DNA of 36,784 nucleotides, taken from contig JANXTG010000188.1 in the NCBI GenBank assembly GCA_025352525.1, positions 1 to 36,784 on the forward strand, given 5' to 3'. Source of the DNA: Ferruginibacter sp. GTDB lineage: Bacteria; Bacteroidota; Bacteroidia; Chitinophagales; Chitinophagaceae. The notes beneath the pieces were generated by a model that searched no databases, was not told the origin of the DNA, and was given only the letters and a program-made list of their open reading frames with translations. Positions 24,565 through 32,422 of the stretch are shown here, piece by piece. The number at the start of each line of letters is the position of its first letter. Positions within the stretch are counted from its first letter, which is position 1. Both the position numbers and the translations under genes were made by a program.

Positions 24565-25218
24565 ATGCAAAACCCGTCTATGGTATCGGTAATAATGGCT
24601 GTTTATAATACACCATTTCATTTTGTAAAAAGAGCAATTGATTCTGTTCTAAATCAAAGTTTTCAGGATTTTAAATTAATTATTGTTGATGATGGTAGTG
24701 ATCATGATCAACACAACCAATTGGTTAATTACGTAGAAAAATATAAACAAAAAATTACCTACCTGCGCCACGAAAATTGTGGACAGGCGGAATCGGTGAA
24801 TATAGGAATTTTACAGAGCAAAAGTAAATACATTACCATACTCGATTCTGATGACGAATATAAAAAGAATCATTTACAGGCATGTCTAAACGAGATGCCA
24901 CATGCAGATTTAATAGCCTCTACTACTAAAACGATTGTAGATAATGAAGAGGATTATTATGTACCCGATAAATATGATCGCACAAAAAGCTTACACGTAG
25001 ATGACTGTATTTTATTCGCAACCCTATTTGGTAAAAAAGAGGTTTTTACAACACTTAAATTTTATAATGCGTATGCCGCTGATGCACATTTTTATGAAAG
25101 AGCAGCCGAGCAATTTAAAGTGAAAAAAGTAAATTTGCGTACGTATATTTATTATCGCAATAACCCAAACAGCATCTGCGCAAAAATGAAAAGCGAAAAC
25201 TTTGTTTTGGTAGCGTAA
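24565..25218 (+). CDS. Glycosyltransferase family 2
   Basis: A 217-aa inverting GT-A enzyme. The opening is VSVIMAVYNTPFHFVKRAIDSVLNQSFQDFKLIIVDDGS, with the nucleotide-binding Asp pair at 42-43. The metal-binding DxD is DSDD (94-97). ECC-type clues such as RHENCGQAESVNIG are typical of GT2. It is shorter than usual (about 250-330), with the acceptor-side C-terminus reduced. Donor and acceptor are unknown. It is followed after 4 bp by a second glycosyltransferase-like gene, so they probably act on the same product. Confidence 0.85.
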   Translation: MQNPSMVSVIMAVYNTPFHFVKRAIDSVLNQSFQDFKLIIVDDGSDHDQHNQLVNYVEKYKQKITYLRHENCGQAESVNIGILQSKSKYITILDSDDEYKKNHLQACLNEMPHADLIASTTKTIVDNEEDYYVPDKYDRTKSLHVDDCILFATLFGKKEVFTTLKFYNAYAADAHFYERAAEQFKVKKVNLRTYIYYRNNPNSICAKMKSENFVLVA

Positions 25219-25222
25219 TACA

Positions 25223-25981
25223 ATGATGCCCACAAAAAAAAATCACGAACAAATTGTAATGGGTTGCCTACTTACGGGCATACATGATGTAAACAGAAAT
25301 ACAGTTTTACATAATGATGATTACAGCCTTGTAAAAGAATGGGCCGAATCGATTGTTGCTTTAAGTCTGAAGGGGATAATTTTTCACAACAATTTCTCTG
25401 CAGAAACATGTTTAAAATATGAAAATGAAAATATTCATTTTGTAAAGGTAAAACATGATCCCTCTTTTAATCCCAATGTATACCGCTACTTTATTTACAA
25501 AGATTTTTTAGAAAAAAATAAAGATAATATCAAGGCTGTTTTTTGTACAGATATAAGCGACGTAGTAGTGTTAAAAAATCCTTTTGTACAACCACTTTTT
25601 TTGAGCAATCCCGATAAAATGTTTTGTGGAGATGAGCCAAAAAAATTAAATGATGAATGGATGCAGGAACATGCTACACATTTAAGAAACCTGATACCAG
25701 ATTATGTTGAGTACGAAGAAACCTTTAAAGAAGAGCAATTATTGAACTGTGGTGTTATTGGTGGAAATATAAAAATAATGGAGGAATTTATTGCGGCACT
25801 TACCAAAATCCACGAACAGTATAATCATGATAATCAAACAGCTTTTACAGGAGATATGGGTGCATTTAATTACCTCGCAAGAACAAAATATAATAACTCA
25901 ATTTACCACGGCAAACCTGTAAATACACAGTTTAAATCCTTCGAAGAAAACAACAGCAACTGTTGGTTTAAGCATAAATAA
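25223..25981 (+). CDS. GT-A-like putative glycosyltransferase, unknown specificity
   Basis: A 252-aa cytoplasmic protein without membrane segments. The strongest signal is KAVFCTDISDVVVLKNPF (about residues 109-126). Its layout (hydrophobic strand, Asp-rich turn, then NPF) is that of the metal-binding strand of GT-A enzymes such as GMA12/MNN10-like galactosyltransferases. Later come LLNCGVIGGNIKIMEEFI and FTGDMGAFNYLA, the usual NCGV and QD/GDMGAFN positions of that fold. I cannot assign a donor. It is nearly contiguous with the GT2 gene. The alternative is a non-catalytic nucleotide-sugar-binding protein. Confidence 0.55.
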   Translation: MMPTKKNHEQIVMGCLLTGIHDVNRNTVLHNDDYSLVKEWAESIVALSLKGIIFHNNFSAETCLKYENENIHFVKVKHDPSFNPNVYRYFIYKDFLEKNKDNIKAVFCTDISDVVVLKNPFVQPLFLSNPDKMFCGDEPKKLNDEWMQEHATHLRNLIPDYVEYEETFKEEQLLNCGVIGGNIKIMEEFIAALTKIHEQYNHDNQTAFTGDMGAFNYLARTKYNNSIYHGKPVNTQFKSFEENNSNCWFKHK

Positions 25982-26058
25982 TATTTTAATTGAGATTATT
26001 TTTGCCTTTCAATTGAATATGCTAACTTATATTTTTTAAAACTAAAAAATTTTATTAC

Positions 26059-26877
26059 ATGTCTTTTAAAGGTAAAACCATTTTTATTACAGGTGCAAGT
26101 CGTGGTATAGGTAAAGCAATAGCGCTGCGCCTGGCGGTTGAAGGGGCAAATATTGTTGTAGCTGCTAAGAGTACAACAGAAGATCCTAAACTTGGTGGTA
26201 CAATATATTCTGCAGCTAAAGAAATTGAAGAGGCCGGCGGCCATGCCTTAGCTGTTAAATGCGATATAAGAGATGAGTTGCAAATACAGGAAGCCGTTGA
26301 TAAAGCTGTGGAAACTTTTGGCGGTATCGATGTACTGATAAATAATGCTTCAGCCATTTCATTAACCGGTACAGAAAAAACGGAACCAAAACGCTTTGAT
26401 TTGATGCACGATATAAATGTACGTGGTACATTTTTTATGAGCAGAGCCTGTATTCCACATTTAAAAAAATCGAGCAATGCACATATTCTTACACTTTCGC
26501 CGCCGTTAAATATGGATATGAAATGGTTTAAAGATCATATTGCATATACACTTACAAAATATAACATGACGATGATTGCACTTGGTTTGGCGGCAGAATT
26601 AAAATCTTTTGGCATAGCATCAAATGCCCTTTGGCCACGTACAACTATTGCTACAGCTGCAGTACAAAATCTACTTGGTGGCGATGCATTAATAAATATG
26701 AGCAGAACGCCGGAAATCGTTGCAGATGCTGCCTTTTCCATCATAAGCAAACCTGCCACTACCTGCACAGGGAATTCATTTATTGATGAAATTGTTTTAA
26801 TGGAAGATGGAATAACAGACCTTGAAAAATACGCGGTTGTACCGGGTGGTAAACTGTTTCAGGATTTGTTTTTGTAA
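26059..26877 (+). CDS. Short-chain dehydrogenase, HSDL2-like
   Basis: A 272-aa Rossmann-fold NAD(P)-dependent oxidoreductase. The cofactor loop is TGASRGIG (11-18), with NNASAIS at about 95-101. The catalytic residues are Ser147, Tyr163 and Lys167 (YTLTK). The stretch AAKSTTEDPKLGGTIYSAAKEIEEAGG and the block SISLTGTEKT-like INNASAISLTGTEKTEPKRFDLMHDIN are characteristic of the HSDL2 subfamily. The human member also carries an SCP2 sterol-carrier domain, absent here. The substrate may be an acyl or hydroxyacyl compound, but no activity is established for this subfamily in bacteria. It converges on the small membrane gene with a gap of 8 bp and no visible terminator. Confidence 0.88.
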   Translation: MSFKGKTIFITGASRGIGKAIALRLAVEGANIVVAAKSTTEDPKLGGTIYSAAKEIEEAGGHALAVKCDIRDELQIQEAVDKAVETFGGIDVLINNASAISLTGTEKTEPKRFDLMHDINVRGTFFMSRACIPHLKKSSNAHILTLSPPLNMDMKWFKDHIAYTLTKYNMTMIALGLAAELKSFGIASNALWPRTTIATAAVQNLLGGDALINMSRTPEIVADAAFSIISKPATTCTGNSFIDEIVLMEDGITDLEKYAVVPGGKLFQDLFL

Positions 26878-26885
26878 AGCAAATT

Positions 26886-27179
26886 TTATTGCTCTCTGCC
26901 AATGTTATTTACATCGTCTTCATCAACAACATCAGGCAGTTTGGTAAGATAATTTACAATGATAAAATAAGTAGAAACAGCAGATGCCAGAGCTATTAAT
27001 AAAGCGCTGAACAAATTATCTTTTCCGAAAATAATTACTGCTACAAAGGCGCCAAGCAATTCTGCTACAATCCAAGCCAGTATAAGATTTAATTTCCACC
27101 TTCCGGCTGATAACCCTTTTGTAGCAGCCAATACACCTATTTTTTTGGTGAGAAAGTACAGTATGATAATTTCAAGCAT
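26886..27179 (-). CDS. Small three-helix membrane protein, unknown function
   Basis: A 97-aa protein with hydrophobic segments at about residues 2-10 (with 13-20), 31-51 and 57-78, then an acidic tail DVVDEDDVNNIGREQ. I recognise no family. It lies 9 bp downstream of the PfkB-kinase gene on the same strand and is probably co-transcribed. No catalytic motif is visible. Confidence 0.6.
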   Translation of the reverse strand: MLEIIILYFLTKKIGVLAATKGLSAGRWKLNLILAWIVAELLGAFVAVIIFGKDNLFSALLIALASAVSTYFIIVNYLTKLPDVVDEDDVNNIGREQ

Positions 27180-27188
27180 GTTACTCTT

Positions 27189-28112
27189 TTAAACTAAATC
27201 GATATCAAAATTTACAAGCTGTACAAATTCTGCAATTCTCGCATCAATATCAACTTTTGTAATTTCTTTTAAACGCTCAGGACCAAATTTTTCTACACAA
27301 AAACTTGCCATCGCACTTCCCACAATAATGGCGGTTTTCATATTATCGAAACTGATGTCTTTTGTTTTTGCAAGATGACCAATAAAACCTCCTGCAAAAG
27401 TATCACCGGCACCTGTTGGATCAAAAACTTCTTCAAGCGGCAAAGCCGGCGCAAAGAAAACCTGGCTTTCATGAAACAGCAATGCACCATGCTCTCCTTT
27501 CTTTATAATTAAAAAGCCGGGCCCCATTTCCATTATCTTTTTAGCAGCTTTCACCAACGATAGCTCTCCGCTTAATTGCCTTGCTTCAGCATCGTTTACC
27601 AGCAACACATCTACATTTTTTAAAACCTCTTTTAAATCATCCATGGCAATGTCCATCCAAAAATTCATGGTGTCCATTACTATTAATTTAGGTCTGTGCT
27701 TTAATTGGTTAATTACGCTCAATTGCAATTTCGGCATTAAGTTACCCAGCATTAAAAATTCTGCACCCTGGTAAGAATCGGGTACAATCGGGTTAAAGTC
27801 TTCTAATACATTTAAATCGGTAACGAGTGTGTCCCTCGAGTTCATATCCATATGATATTTGCCACTCCAAAAAAATGATTTTTTGTCTTTTACAATTTCA
27901 ACACCGTCAAGCTCTACACCTCTTGCCGTAAGTTCATCCATTTCTTCCTGCGGAAAATCGTAACCAACAATGGAAATTTGTTGAATTGGTTTTATAAAAT
28001 TTGCTGCAGCATAAGCCACGTAAGTTGCAGAGCCCCCGATTATTTTATCTACTTTGCCAAAAGGCGTTTCAATTGCATCAAAGGCCATTGTGCCGACAGT
28101 AATTAAAGACAT
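27189..28112 (-). CDS. PfkB-family carbohydrate or nucleoside kinase
   Basis: A 307-aa ribokinase-fold kinase. The N-terminal substrate signature is IIGGSATYVAYAAANF (24-39). The ATP/anion-hole motif DPTGAGDTFAGGF (231-243) holds the catalytic base Asp237. NDAEARQLSG matches the conserved NxxE Mg-binding site. It phosphorylates a sugar, nucleoside or related alcohol. The sequence alone does not separate ribokinase-like from adenosine-kinase-like members. It has its own upstream intergenic region with an AT-rich repeat. Confidence 0.9.
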   Translation of the reverse strand: MSLITVGTMAFDAIETPFGKVDKIIGGSATYVAYAAANFIKPIQQISIVGYDFPQEEMDELTARGVELDGVEIVKDKKSFFWSGKYHMDMNSRDTLVTDLNVLEDFNPIVPDSYQGAEFLMLGNLMPKLQLSVINQLKHRPKLIVMDTMNFWMDIAMDDLKEVLKNVDVLLVNDAEARQLSGELSLVKAAKKIMEMGPGFLIIKKGEHGALLFHESQVFFAPALPLEEVFDPTGAGDTFAGGFIGHLAKTKDISFDNMKTAIIVGSAMASFCVEKFGPERLKEITKVDIDARIAEFVQLVNFDIDLV

Positions 28113-28165
28113 GGTATTAAATTTGTAGTTTTGATTTGTTTAAAACGGTGCAAAAATAAGGAAAA

Positions 28166-28205
28166 CAATTTGCCAATTTGCTAATGTAATAATATGCAAA
28201 TGGGG
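28166..28205. repeat. Second copy of the TTTGCCAATTTGCTAATGT intergenic repeat
   Basis: Shares TTTGCCAATTTGCTAATGT-type words with 19075-19109. It lies in the divergent gap between the PfkB kinase gene and the YciO-like gene. There is no coding potential. Confidence 0.4.
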
Positions 28206-28301
28206 TTTATTATTAAAATGAGTTTATAAACCATCAAACAACTTCTACTATAAAAATTATTAGCACAGCCTTCATCTACTAATAACCAATCAACCTGATA
28301 C

Positions 28302-28910
28302 ATGTTACTTCATATACATCCAGATAACCCACAACCAAGACTTATAAAACAACTTGCCGAGTGTTTAAAAGATGGCGGTATTATTATTTATCCGACAGAT
28401 ACCATTTACGGTATTGGTTGCGATATTTTACAACCGAAAGCTGTGGAAAAAATTTGTAGGATAAAAAATGTTGATCCTGCAAAAGCGCAACTGTCTTTTA
28501 TCTGCAAAGATCTTAGTCACCTAAGTGATTATACAAAAAGTATTGATACACCTTTATACAGAATGCTGAAGAATCATTTACCCGGTGCTTTCACTTTTAT
28601 TTTGCCTGCGAGCAAACAGGTTCCGAAAATTTTACAGAGCAAAAAATCTACAATTGGACTTCGGGTGCCCGATAATAATATTTGCCGGGATATTGGAGAT
28701 GTATTGGGTAATCCAATTTTAAGCGCCTCTTTACCCGGCGAAATGGTAGAAGATTATACCGACCCCGAGGTTATTTTTGAAAATTTTAAAGATCGTGTAG
28801 ACTTTGTAATTGACGGTGGTATTGGTGGCATGGTGCCTTCAACAATTATTGATTGCACGACAGATGACTGGACTGTAACACGGCAGGGATTAGGTATCTA
28901 TAATGGTTAA
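28302..28910 (+). CDS. YrdC/Sua5-family protein, YciO type
   Basis: A 202-aa single-domain protein with the YrdC fold. The conserved GGIIIYPTDTIYGIGCDI motif binds the ATP/threonyl-carbamate region in TsaC. The N-terminus (LLHIHPDNPQPRLIKQL) and RLIxxGGxxxYPTD layout match E. coli YciO better than TsaC. The Lys-Arg-xxx-Lys-Pro loop of TsaC is not visible at the expected place (RIKNVDPAKAQLSFICK). It may make threonylcarbamoyl-AMP for the t6A modification of tRNA, or have YciO's weaker, less certain activity. I leave the symbol open. It stands alone before the paa regulator. Confidence 0.75.
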   Translation: MLLHIHPDNPQPRLIKQLAECLKDGGIIIYPTDTIYGIGCDILQPKAVEKICRIKNVDPAKAQLSFICKDLSHLSDYTKSIDTPLYRMLKNHLPGAFTFILPASKQVPKILQSKKSTIGLRVPDNNICRDIGDVLGNPILSASLPGEMVEDYTDPEVIFENFKDRVDFVIDGGIGGMVPSTIIDCTTDDWTVTRQGLGIYNG

Positions 28911-28947
28911 AATTTATGTTTGCCTTTTTAACTTGCTTAATATACTT

Positions 28948-28955
28948 TAATTTTG
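28948..28955 (+). promoter_or_regulatory. Likely -7 box of the TetR-paaE transcript
   Basis: TAATTTTG, exact TAnnTTTG, ends 10 nt before the ATG at 28966, implying a leader of about 6 nt. A TTTG at 28919-28922 is 25 nt upstream, longer than the usual spacing. Confidence 0.42.
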
Positions 28956-28965
28956 GCGTTATATT

Positions 28966-29556
28966 ATGGCGAAAATAAAAACGGAAACCAACGGGTCAAT
29001 AAAAGATATGATCCTAATAAATGCTGCAGAACTTTTTAGGAAGAAGGGTTTTGCAGCCGCATCAGTTCGGGAACTTGCAGAATCGCTTGGCATAGAAGCA
29101 CCGAGTCTTTACAATCATATAGGATCTAAGGCTGAGTTATTACAGGAAATTTGCTTTGATGTTGCAAAAGATTATACCATGCACATGGATGATGTACTTG
29201 TTTCTAAAAAAAATGCAGCCCAAAAAACTGCAGATATTATTCGTTTTCATGTAAGAAAATTATCGACTGATTTTGACAAGGTTTTTGTATCGGAACATGA
29301 ATGGAAAAGACTGCCTCAAAAAAACCTGGAAGAGTTTCTTGCTCAAAGGAAACTTTATGAAAAAAACATGATAGACATACTCAAGGATGGAATTGAAAAA
29401 AAATTGTTTAAAAATATATTGCCCAGTATTGCTGTTCTTGCAATACTCTCTGCTGTTAGAGGTCTGGAGCTGAGGCAACGCCACAAAAATGAGTTTACAA
29501 TTGAGGAACTGGAGGAAACAATGATTGAGCATTTACTACATGGAATAATAAAATAA
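28966..29556 (+). CDS. TetR-family regulator of the phenylacetate cluster
   Basis: A 196-aa TetR/AcrR-type protein. The N-terminal helix-turn-helix is visible as ILINAAELFRKKGFAAASVRELAESLGIEAPSLYNHIGSKAELL (about 17-60). The C-terminal ligand/dimer domain is helical. Gene position makes it the likely sensor of phenylacetyl-CoA, as PaaR does in other bacteria, but ligand and sign of control are inferred. The stop overlaps the paaE start (TAATG), so regulator and PaaE are translationally coupled. A possible operator is the inverted repeat at 31005-31018 before paaA. Confidence 0.85.
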   Translation: MAKIKTETNGSIKDMILINAAELFRKKGFAAASVRELAESLGIEAPSLYNHIGSKAELLQEICFDVAKDYTMHMDDVLVSKKNAAQKTADIIRFHVRKLSTDFDKVFVSEHEWKRLPQKNLEEFLAQRKLYEKNMIDILKDGIEKKLFKNILPSIAVLAILSAVRGLELRQRHKNEFTIEELEETMIEHLLHGIIK

Positions 29557-30629
29557 TGGCTACACATTTTCATACATTAAAAGTAAAAGAGGTAAAAAAA
29601 GAAACAGCCGATTGTGTATCTGTTAGTTTTTTTATACCCGAAGATTTAACTAAAATATTTTCTTTTAAAGAAGGACAAAACATTACCATAAAGAAAAATA
29701 TAAACGGTGAAGAAGTTCGTCGTTCTTACTCTGTTTGCAATGCGCCTTACGAAAAAGAGTTGAAGGTTGCTATAAAAAAGACAACAGGTGGTTTGTTTTC
29801 TTCTTTTGCAAACGATGAATTAAAGACAGGTGACATATTGGAAATTATGCCACCAACGGGAAGATTTAATGCAAAGCCTGAAACCGGAAATTATCTTGCT
29901 ATTGCAGCGGGCAGCGGCATTACACCTATTATTTCCATCATAAAACATACGCTTAAAACACAGCCTCAAAGTAGTTTTACGCTTATTTATGGTAATAAAA
30001 GCCGGGGCTCTATTATTTTTTTTGAAGATATAGAAGCGCTTAAAAATAAATTTATGGAGCGCTTTACCTGTATAAATATTTTAAGCAGGGAAAAAACAGA
30101 TGCCGAAATAAATTATGGCAGAATTGGAACGGAAAAATTGGAAGGACTGAAACATTTATTAAACTTTAAAATTTTTAATGATGCATTCATCTGCGGCCCT
30201 GAAGAAATGATTTTTGCTTCTGCTGCATTTTTAGAGGAGAATGGAATACTTAAAAATAATATTCACTTTGAATTGTTTACCACGCCGGGCCAAAAGCAAT
30301 CGGTAATTGACAGCAAACAATTGGCAGAAGAAAAAGATGCAGGACCCAAAAGTAATATTACCATAAAGGTTGATGGCAGAAGTTTTAATTTTAATCTTGC
30401 TTACAAGGCTGAAAACATTTTAGATGCAGCATTGCAACAGGGCGCTGATCTTCCTTATGCTTGCAAGGGAGGCGTGTGCTGTACCTGCAGAGCAAAGCTG
30501 ATAGAAGGAAAAGTACATATGGATGTAAACTATGCTTTGGAAGATGATGAAGTAGCACAGGGATTTATACTTACCTGCCAGAGCCATCCACTTACAGAAA
30601 AAATAGTAGTTGATTTTGATGTGAAGTAG
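29556..30629 (+). CDS. paaE: Phenylacetyl-CoA epoxidase reductase subunit PaaE
   Basis: A 357-aa electron-transfer subunit that passes electrons from NADPH to the di-iron centre of PaaA. Order of domains: FAD-binding barrel with RRSYSVCN, NAD(P)-binding half with IAAGSGITPIISII and DAFICGPEEM, then a plant-type [2Fe-2S] ferredoxin domain. The cluster cysteines are Cys303, Cys308, Cys311 and Cys341 (CKGGVCCTC and TCQSHP). Length matches E. coli PaaE (356 aa). It directly follows the TetR gene and lies ahead of paaA, a different order from the E. coli paaABCDE arrangement. A 423-bp noncoding block separates the two. Confidence 0.95.
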   Translation: MATHFHTLKVKEVKKETADCVSVSFFIPEDLTKIFSFKEGQNITIKKNINGEEVRRSYSVCNAPYEKELKVAIKKTTGGLFSSFANDELKTGDILEIMPPTGRFNAKPETGNYLAIAAGSGITPIISIIKHTLKTQPQSSFTLIYGNKSRGSIIFFEDIEALKNKFMERFTCINILSREKTDAEINYGRIGTEKLEGLKHLLNFKIFNDAFICGPEEMIFASAAFLEENGILKNNIHFELFTTPGQKQSVIDSKQLAEEKDAGPKSNITIKVDGRSFNFNLAYKAENILDAALQQGADLPYACKGGVCCTCRAKLIEGKVHMDVNYALEDDEVAQGFILTCQSHPLTEKIVVDFDVK

Positions 30630-31004
30630 GAGCCTCTCCCTCGTTCCCTCTCCCGAAGGAGAGTGAGGACTTGGAGATTAACTGGGAGATTAAAGCAAAT
30701 AGGTTTTTACTGATGTTTGAGCGTTTTTCCGGAAATCCCGAAGGGGTTTAACAGTTCATATCCATGGGAGGAGTCCATGGATTGCTGCGGAGCAGCAAAA
30801 CCTACCACATAATAAAAGCCGAAAAAAGAAACCCTGCTGACGAGCGGCGGTATGGAAGCGGTAGCCCACAGTGAGGAACGAACGAGGACTAAAAGCGTAC
30901 AGCCCGGACACATGTTCAAAAAAGTTATTACGCCCACCGCACCAAAACCATTACACTCAACTTAAAAAATTACCTTTACCGCTATTAAAGAAATGATAAA
31001 ACCG
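30630..31004. other. Hairpin-rich noncoding block between paaE and paaA
   Basis: Several perfect hairpins sit close together: CTCTCC-CGAA-GGAGAG (30649-30664), palindrome TTTCCGGAAA (30727-30736), ATCCATGG-GAGGAGT-CCATGGAT (30761-30783) and TTGCTGC-GGA-GCAGCAA (30783-30799). Between about 30835 and 30912 the DNA is richer in G and C than its surroundings and carries no convincing frame. AATCCCGAAGGGGTTTAAC resembles AACCCCGAAGGGGTT-type repeat words I associate with Bacteroidota intergenic DNA (memory, unchecked). No intrinsic terminator with a T-tract is evident, so read-through from paaE is possible. Confidence 0.45.
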
Positions 31005-31018
31005 CTAACAGACGTTAG
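31005..31018 (+). promoter_or_regulatory. Inverted repeat, candidate TetR operator
   Basis: CTAAC-AGAC-GTTAG is a perfect 5-bp inverted repeat with a 4-nt centre. It covers the -33 area of the paaA promoter, 9 nt before its -7 box. Size and position suit a TetR-type repressor site; binding by the protein at 28966 is inference. Confidence 0.35.
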
Positions 31019-31026
31019 TTTTTTAA

Positions 31027-31034
31027 TATATTTG
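31027..31034 (+). promoter_or_regulatory. Likely -7 box of the paaA promoter
   Basis: TATATTTG, exact TAnnTTTG, 18 nt before the paaA ATG, with no -33 TTTG but with the inverted repeat in its place. A poor -33 box would suit a promoter that depends on a regulator. Confidence 0.5.
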
Positions 31035-31052
31035 TAGTACAACTTAATATAC

Positions 31053-32000
31053 ATGCAACTCCACGATTTAGAAAAAGCTTTCCAGGATAAAATTGACAAC
31101 GAAATAAAAATAGAGCCAAAGGACTGGATGCCTGATGCTTACAGAAAAACAAATGTGCGCCAGATTAGCCAGCATGCACACAGCGAAATTGTGGGTATGT
31201 TGCCTGAAGGAAACTGGATAAGCCGTGCACCATCGCTGAAAAGAAAAGCAATCTTAATTGCAAAAGTGCAGGATGAAGCGGGGCATGGCTTGTATTTATA
31301 CTCAGCGGCAGAAACACTTGGTACAGGCAGAGATCAAATGATTGATGACCTGCACAGTGGCAAAGCAAAATACTCTTCCATTTTTAATTATCCAACACTT
31401 ACATGGGCTGATATGGGTGCTGTAGGCTGGCTGGTAGATGGTGCGGCAATATTAAATCAGGTAATGCTTTGCAGAACATCTTACGGTCCTTATGCTCGTG
31501 CAAATGTGCGTATATGCAAGGAAGAGAGTTTTCACCAGCGGCAGGGCTTTGAATCTTTGATGGTGTTGAGTAATGGTACAGCAGAACAAAAAGCCATGTG
31601 CCAGGATGCGATTGACCGCTGGTGGTGGCCATCGTTAATGATGTTTGGGCCTAAGGATAGTGAGAGCACCAACAACGACCAAAGCATGAAGTGGAAAATA
31701 AAAAGAAAAACAAATGATGAGCTTCGTCAGCAATTTATAGATATGGCCGTGCAGCAGGTAAAAGTGCTGGGAATGACATTGCCCGATGCTGATTTAAAGT
31801 GGAATGAAGAAAGAGGACATTATGATTTTGGCGAAATAAACTGGGATGAATTTTGGAATGTAGTAAAAGGAAATGGGCAGTGTAACAAACAACGCCTGGA
31901 AGCCAGAAAAAATGCTCATACAGAAGGTGCATGGGTTAGAGAAGCAGCCACAGCTTATGCTAATAAGAAAGCTGCGAAACAATTAAGAAAGGTTGCATAA
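31053..32000 (+). CDS. paaA: Phenylacetyl-CoA epoxidase catalytic subunit PaaA
   Basis: A 315-aa ferritin-like di-iron monooxygenase that makes the 1,2-epoxide of phenylacetyl-CoA with oxygen. Iron ligands are visible in the first helix pair as Glu45 (HSEIVGM) and DEAGH (74-78), and in the second as Glu158 and His161 (KEESFHQRQ). The long conserved stretches [35 protein letters not shown]-type and [18 protein letters not shown] are family-typical. It pairs with PaaC. It starts a new transcriptional segment after the hairpin-rich block and is separated from paaB by a terminator-like hairpin. Confidence 0.96.
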   Translation: MQLHDLEKAFQDKIDNEIKIEPKDWMPDAYRKTNVRQISQHAHSEIVGMLPEGNWISRAPSLKRKAILIAKVQDEAGHGLYLYSAAETLGTGRDQMIDDLHSGKAKYSSIFNYPTLTWADMGAVGWLVDGAAILNQVMLCRTSYGPYARANVRICKEESFHQRQGFESLMVLSNGTAEQKAMCQDAIDRWWWPSLMMFGPKDSESTNNDQSMKWKIKRKTNDELRQQFIDMAVQQVKVLGMTLPDADLKWNEERGHYDFGEINWDEFWNVVKGNGQCNKQRLEARKNAHTEGAWVREAATAYANKKAAKQLRKVA

Positions 32001-32008
32001 AATAGTTT

Positions 32009-32036
32009 GAGGTCACAATAGGTGACCTCGTTTTTT
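32009..32036 (+). terminator. Intrinsic terminator or attenuator between paaA and paaB
   Basis: A perfect 8-bp stem, GAGGTCAC (32009-32016) with GTGACCTC (32022-32029), loop AATAG, is followed by G and six Ts. It begins 9 nt after the paaA stop codon, inside the paa gene run. It could set a higher paaA transcript level than paaB onwards, or protect the paaA 3' end. Confidence 0.8.
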
Positions 32037-32050
32037 AAAAAATATTTTTT

Positions 32051-32422
32051 ATGAAAATTAATATTCAAAAATACTTTTACGGAGATTTTGGAGTAGAAGA
32101 CAGTGCCGGTATTAATGATTTAAAGAGTACAACTACTAAGGAAACCGCTTGGCCATTGTGGGAAATTTTTATTAGAAGCAAGCAAGGGCTTGATCACAAA
32201 CATGCAGGAAGTTTACATGCAGCAGATGCAGCTATGGCTATAGAAAATGCACGTGATGTATATACCCGCAGACAGGAAGGCGTAAGTTTATGGGTAGTTG
32301 AAAGCAAACACATTCATGCAAGCAATCCCGATGATGCAGCGGCTATGTACGAACCTGCCAATGATAAGGTTTACAGACATCCAACTTTTTACGATATACC
32401 AGATGAGGTAGGGCATATGTAG
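32051..32422 (+). CDS. paaB: Phenylacetyl-CoA epoxidase subunit PaaB
   Basis: A 123-aa structural subunit that bridges PaaA-PaaC dimers. Family marks are WPLWEIFIRSKQGLDHKHAGSLHA, ALENARDVYTRRQEG-like AIENARDVYTRRQEGVSLWVV, then FYDIPDEVGHM at the end. It is longer at the N-terminus than E. coli PaaB (95 aa) by a segment ending DLKSTTTKETA. No promoter is visible; it depends on read-through of the upstream hairpin. Confidence 0.95.
   Translation: MKINIQKYFYGDFGVEDSAGINDLKSTTTKETAWPLWEIFIRSKQGLDHKHAGSLHAADAAMAIENARDVYTRRQEGVSLWVVESKHIHASNPDDAAAMYEPANDKVYRHPTFYDIPDEVGHM

Noticed and set aside
26055-26477. A 140-codon minus-strand frame opposite the SDR gene.
   Set aside because: It is the antisense shadow of a clear HSDL2-like dehydrogenase; composition is serine- and alanine-rich without motifs.
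30838-30860. CTGACGA within the paaE-paaA gap looks like part of a hammerhead ribozyme core.
   Set aside because: No GAAA follows after a plausible stem II, and the flanks do not pair as stems I and III, so the core match is probably chance.
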